Below are positions 8,247-9,108 of a stretch of 9,108 bases of DNA, piece by piece (within the stretch, counting starts at the first letter, position 1; each line of letters opens with the position of its first letter). The stretch covers positions 1 to 9,108 of the forward strand of contig JASHWN010000612.1 of NCBI GenBank assembly GCA_030044035.1, given 5' to 3'. Origin of the DNA: Xanthobacteraceae bacterium. Its GTDB lineage: Bacteria; Pseudomonadota; Alphaproteobacteria; Rhizobiales; Xanthobacteraceae. The notes below the pieces were generated by a model. The model was not told the DNA's origin. It worked only from the letters and a program-made list of their open reading frames with translations, and did not search any database. The translations under genes were made by a program, and so were the position numbers.

Positions 8247-9108
8247 CACCGCATCACCCGCGTCTCGTCGCGGTCGACCGTCTCGATCTGCTCCGGGCGC
8301 GCCGCCTCGATCCAGGGCGCCCGCCACGGACTGCCGGCAAAGCCGCCGCGCGCCTCGATAAAGCCGCGCACCCGCACCCGGCGGCCGGCAAGCCCGTTCA
8401 CCTCAACCCCTGCCGCCGCGAACTTACGCTCGTTTCGCTTCCGAATCGTGACCGCGAATTCGTCCGACCAGCGCCGCCCGAAATTCACATAGATCGTGGC
8501 GCCGCTGCCATGCACGGACACCACATCGCCTTCCACGAGCGCAAAGCGGCCGCGCCGCGCCAGGATATCCGCCGGCTTGTCGGCCCGGAGCGGGTCATAA
8601 TACGGATCGGCCCACAGGCCAAGCTTCGCGGCGCGTGCCGCTTTTTCCCGGCGCAACAGTTCGGCCGCACAGTCCCGCTCGCCGACGAGATCGCTGACGC
8701 GGGCAAAGCCTTGCGCCAGCAATTCGGCCTGCGCCGAACGCGGCGCCGGCGATTGCGCAATGTCCACATAGGCGAGGAGCCGGCCGTAACGATCGGAGGC
8801 AAATTCCGCGCGCCGCAGGGTGACTTGCGCGCCGGTGAGCAGCGTCGCGAGTGCCTCTCGGGCGGCTGCGCCGCCTCCCGGCGCGCCGGAGTCTTTGATG
8901 CCGGTTTCTTTAGCGTCGGTGATTTTGGTGCCAGTGTCTTTGCCGCCGCTGCCTTGAGCGCCAGTGTCTTGGGCAGATGGCGGCGGCGTCTCGATGCCGG
9001 CCAAACGCACCTCGCGTCCGTCATCGAGCACGAAGCTGCGGCCATCGACGACCCGGCCGACGCTGCCGCGCGCGATCTCCTCGCCGCCGCACGGCACCGC
9101 TGCGGCCG
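8246..9108 (-). CDS. SNase-like (thermonuclease family) protein, 5' end outside window
   Basis: The frame is open to the window edge, so the N-terminus is missing. The visible edge reads A-A-A-V-P-C-G-G, perhaps just after a signal peptide; a GTG at 9097 is an internal alternative. Numbering from that GTG, the SNase fold is seen in V-V-D-G-R-S-F (16-22), V-R-L-A-G-I-E-T-P-P (30-39), R-Y-G-R-L-L-A-Y (103-110) and A-A-K-L-G-L-W-A-D-P. Compared with staphylococcal nuclease, R35 and R87 are kept (R31, R106). D21 is replaced by R20, D40 by E36 and the catalytic E43 by P39, so nuclease activity is doubtful. A low-complexity insert (about 41-77) follows the active-site loop. The last 100 or so residues form a second beta-rich region (T-I-Y-V-N-F-G-R-R-W-S-D) that could be an OB-like fold. 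It is coupled to the M48 protease gene by TGATG. Confidence 0.85.
   Translation of the reverse strand, partial: AAAVPCGGEEIARGSVGRVVDGRSFVLDDGREVRLAGIETPPPSAQDTGAQGSGGKDTGTKITDAKETGIKDSGAPGGGAAAREALATLLTGAQVTLRRAEFASDRYGRLLAYVDIAQSPAPRSAQAELLAQGFARVSDLVGERDCAAELLRREKAARAAKLGLWADPYYDPLRADKPADILARRGRFALVEGDVVSVHGSGATIYVNFGRRWSDEFAVTIRKRNERKFAAAGVEVNGLAGRRVRVRGFIEARGGFAGSPWRAPWIEAARPEQIETVDRDETRVMR
8882..8971 (-). repeat. Three 30-base tandem repeats in the SNase-like gene
   Basis: Three consecutive 10-residue units read QDTGAQGSGG, KDTGTKITDA and KETGIKDSGA. Each opens with a (K/Q)(D/E)TG core, encoded twice by the bases GACACTGGC and once by a diverged form. The block sits just after the I-E-T-P-P-P loop of the SNase fold. 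Its more A/T-rich codons stand out from the surrounding gene. Slippage-type expansion is likely. Confidence 0.7.

Noticed and set aside
8247..8327. Upstream 27-codon extension of the M48 protease frame
   Set aside because: It would overlap the SNase-like gene and put 27 polar residues before a lipoprotein signal; the TGATG overlap at 8246 gives the natural start.
7218..8492. Long plus-strand open frame (424 codons) opposite the M48 protease and SNase-like genes
   Set aside because: Antisense shadow; both minus-strand genes have definite motifs (HEMGH, lipobox, SNase fold) and this frame has none.

Overview
The window looks like a core chromosomal segment of a GC-rich alphaproteobacterium, most likely in the Rhizobiales (Bradyrhizobium/Rhodopseudomonas-like or a neighbouring family). 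The support is a SUV3-type RNA helicase with a long Arg/Pro/Ala-rich tail, a typical alphaproteobacterial CarD (CdnL) protein, a Spy-like LTxxQ protein, and strong G/C bias at third codon positions. The family placement comes from protein similarity as I recall it, not from a search.

Left half, plus strand: a gene-free stretch (1-249) holds a GTTC-N7-GTTC motif resembling the alphaproteobacterial LexA box. It is followed by a 1083-aa SUV3-like RNA helicase (250-3501). One base after the helicase stop comes an S4-domain RNA-binding protein (3503-3775, GTG start, Shine-Dalgarno inside the helicase), so the two are almost certainly co-transcribed. Then come a 7Fe-8S ferredoxin, fdxA (3875-4213), and the RNA polymerase-binding regulator carD (core 4627-5199), which has its own promoter-like sequence, a long structured leader and a clear intrinsic terminator at 5230-5262. 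RNA turnover or ribosome rescue and transcription initiation dominate this half.

Right half: a plus-strand envelope protein with an N-terminal membrane segment, a Pro/Ala linker and a Spy/CpxP-like LTxxQ region (5394-6146) converges on a minus-strand cluster. Between them lies a compact palindromic repeat (6161-6262). It overlaps, and appears to supply, the last codons and stop of a small four-helix DUF4118-like membrane protein (6239-6622). Further right on the minus strand are a lipoprotein M48 metalloprotease with a C-terminal LysM domain (6732-8246) and an SNase-like protein cut by the window edge (8246-9108). These two are joined by a TGATG stop/start overlap. The SNase-like protein has lost key catalytic positions of staphylococcal nuclease and carries a three-unit, 10-residue tandem repeat next to the active-site loop.

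I see no rRNA, tRNA, CRISPR array, transposase, phage gene or defence system. No complete new system is evident. The items most worth a second look are the carD leader and its start, the palindrome that rewrites a protein C-terminus, the degenerate SNase with its repeats, and the LexA-like box at the left edge.
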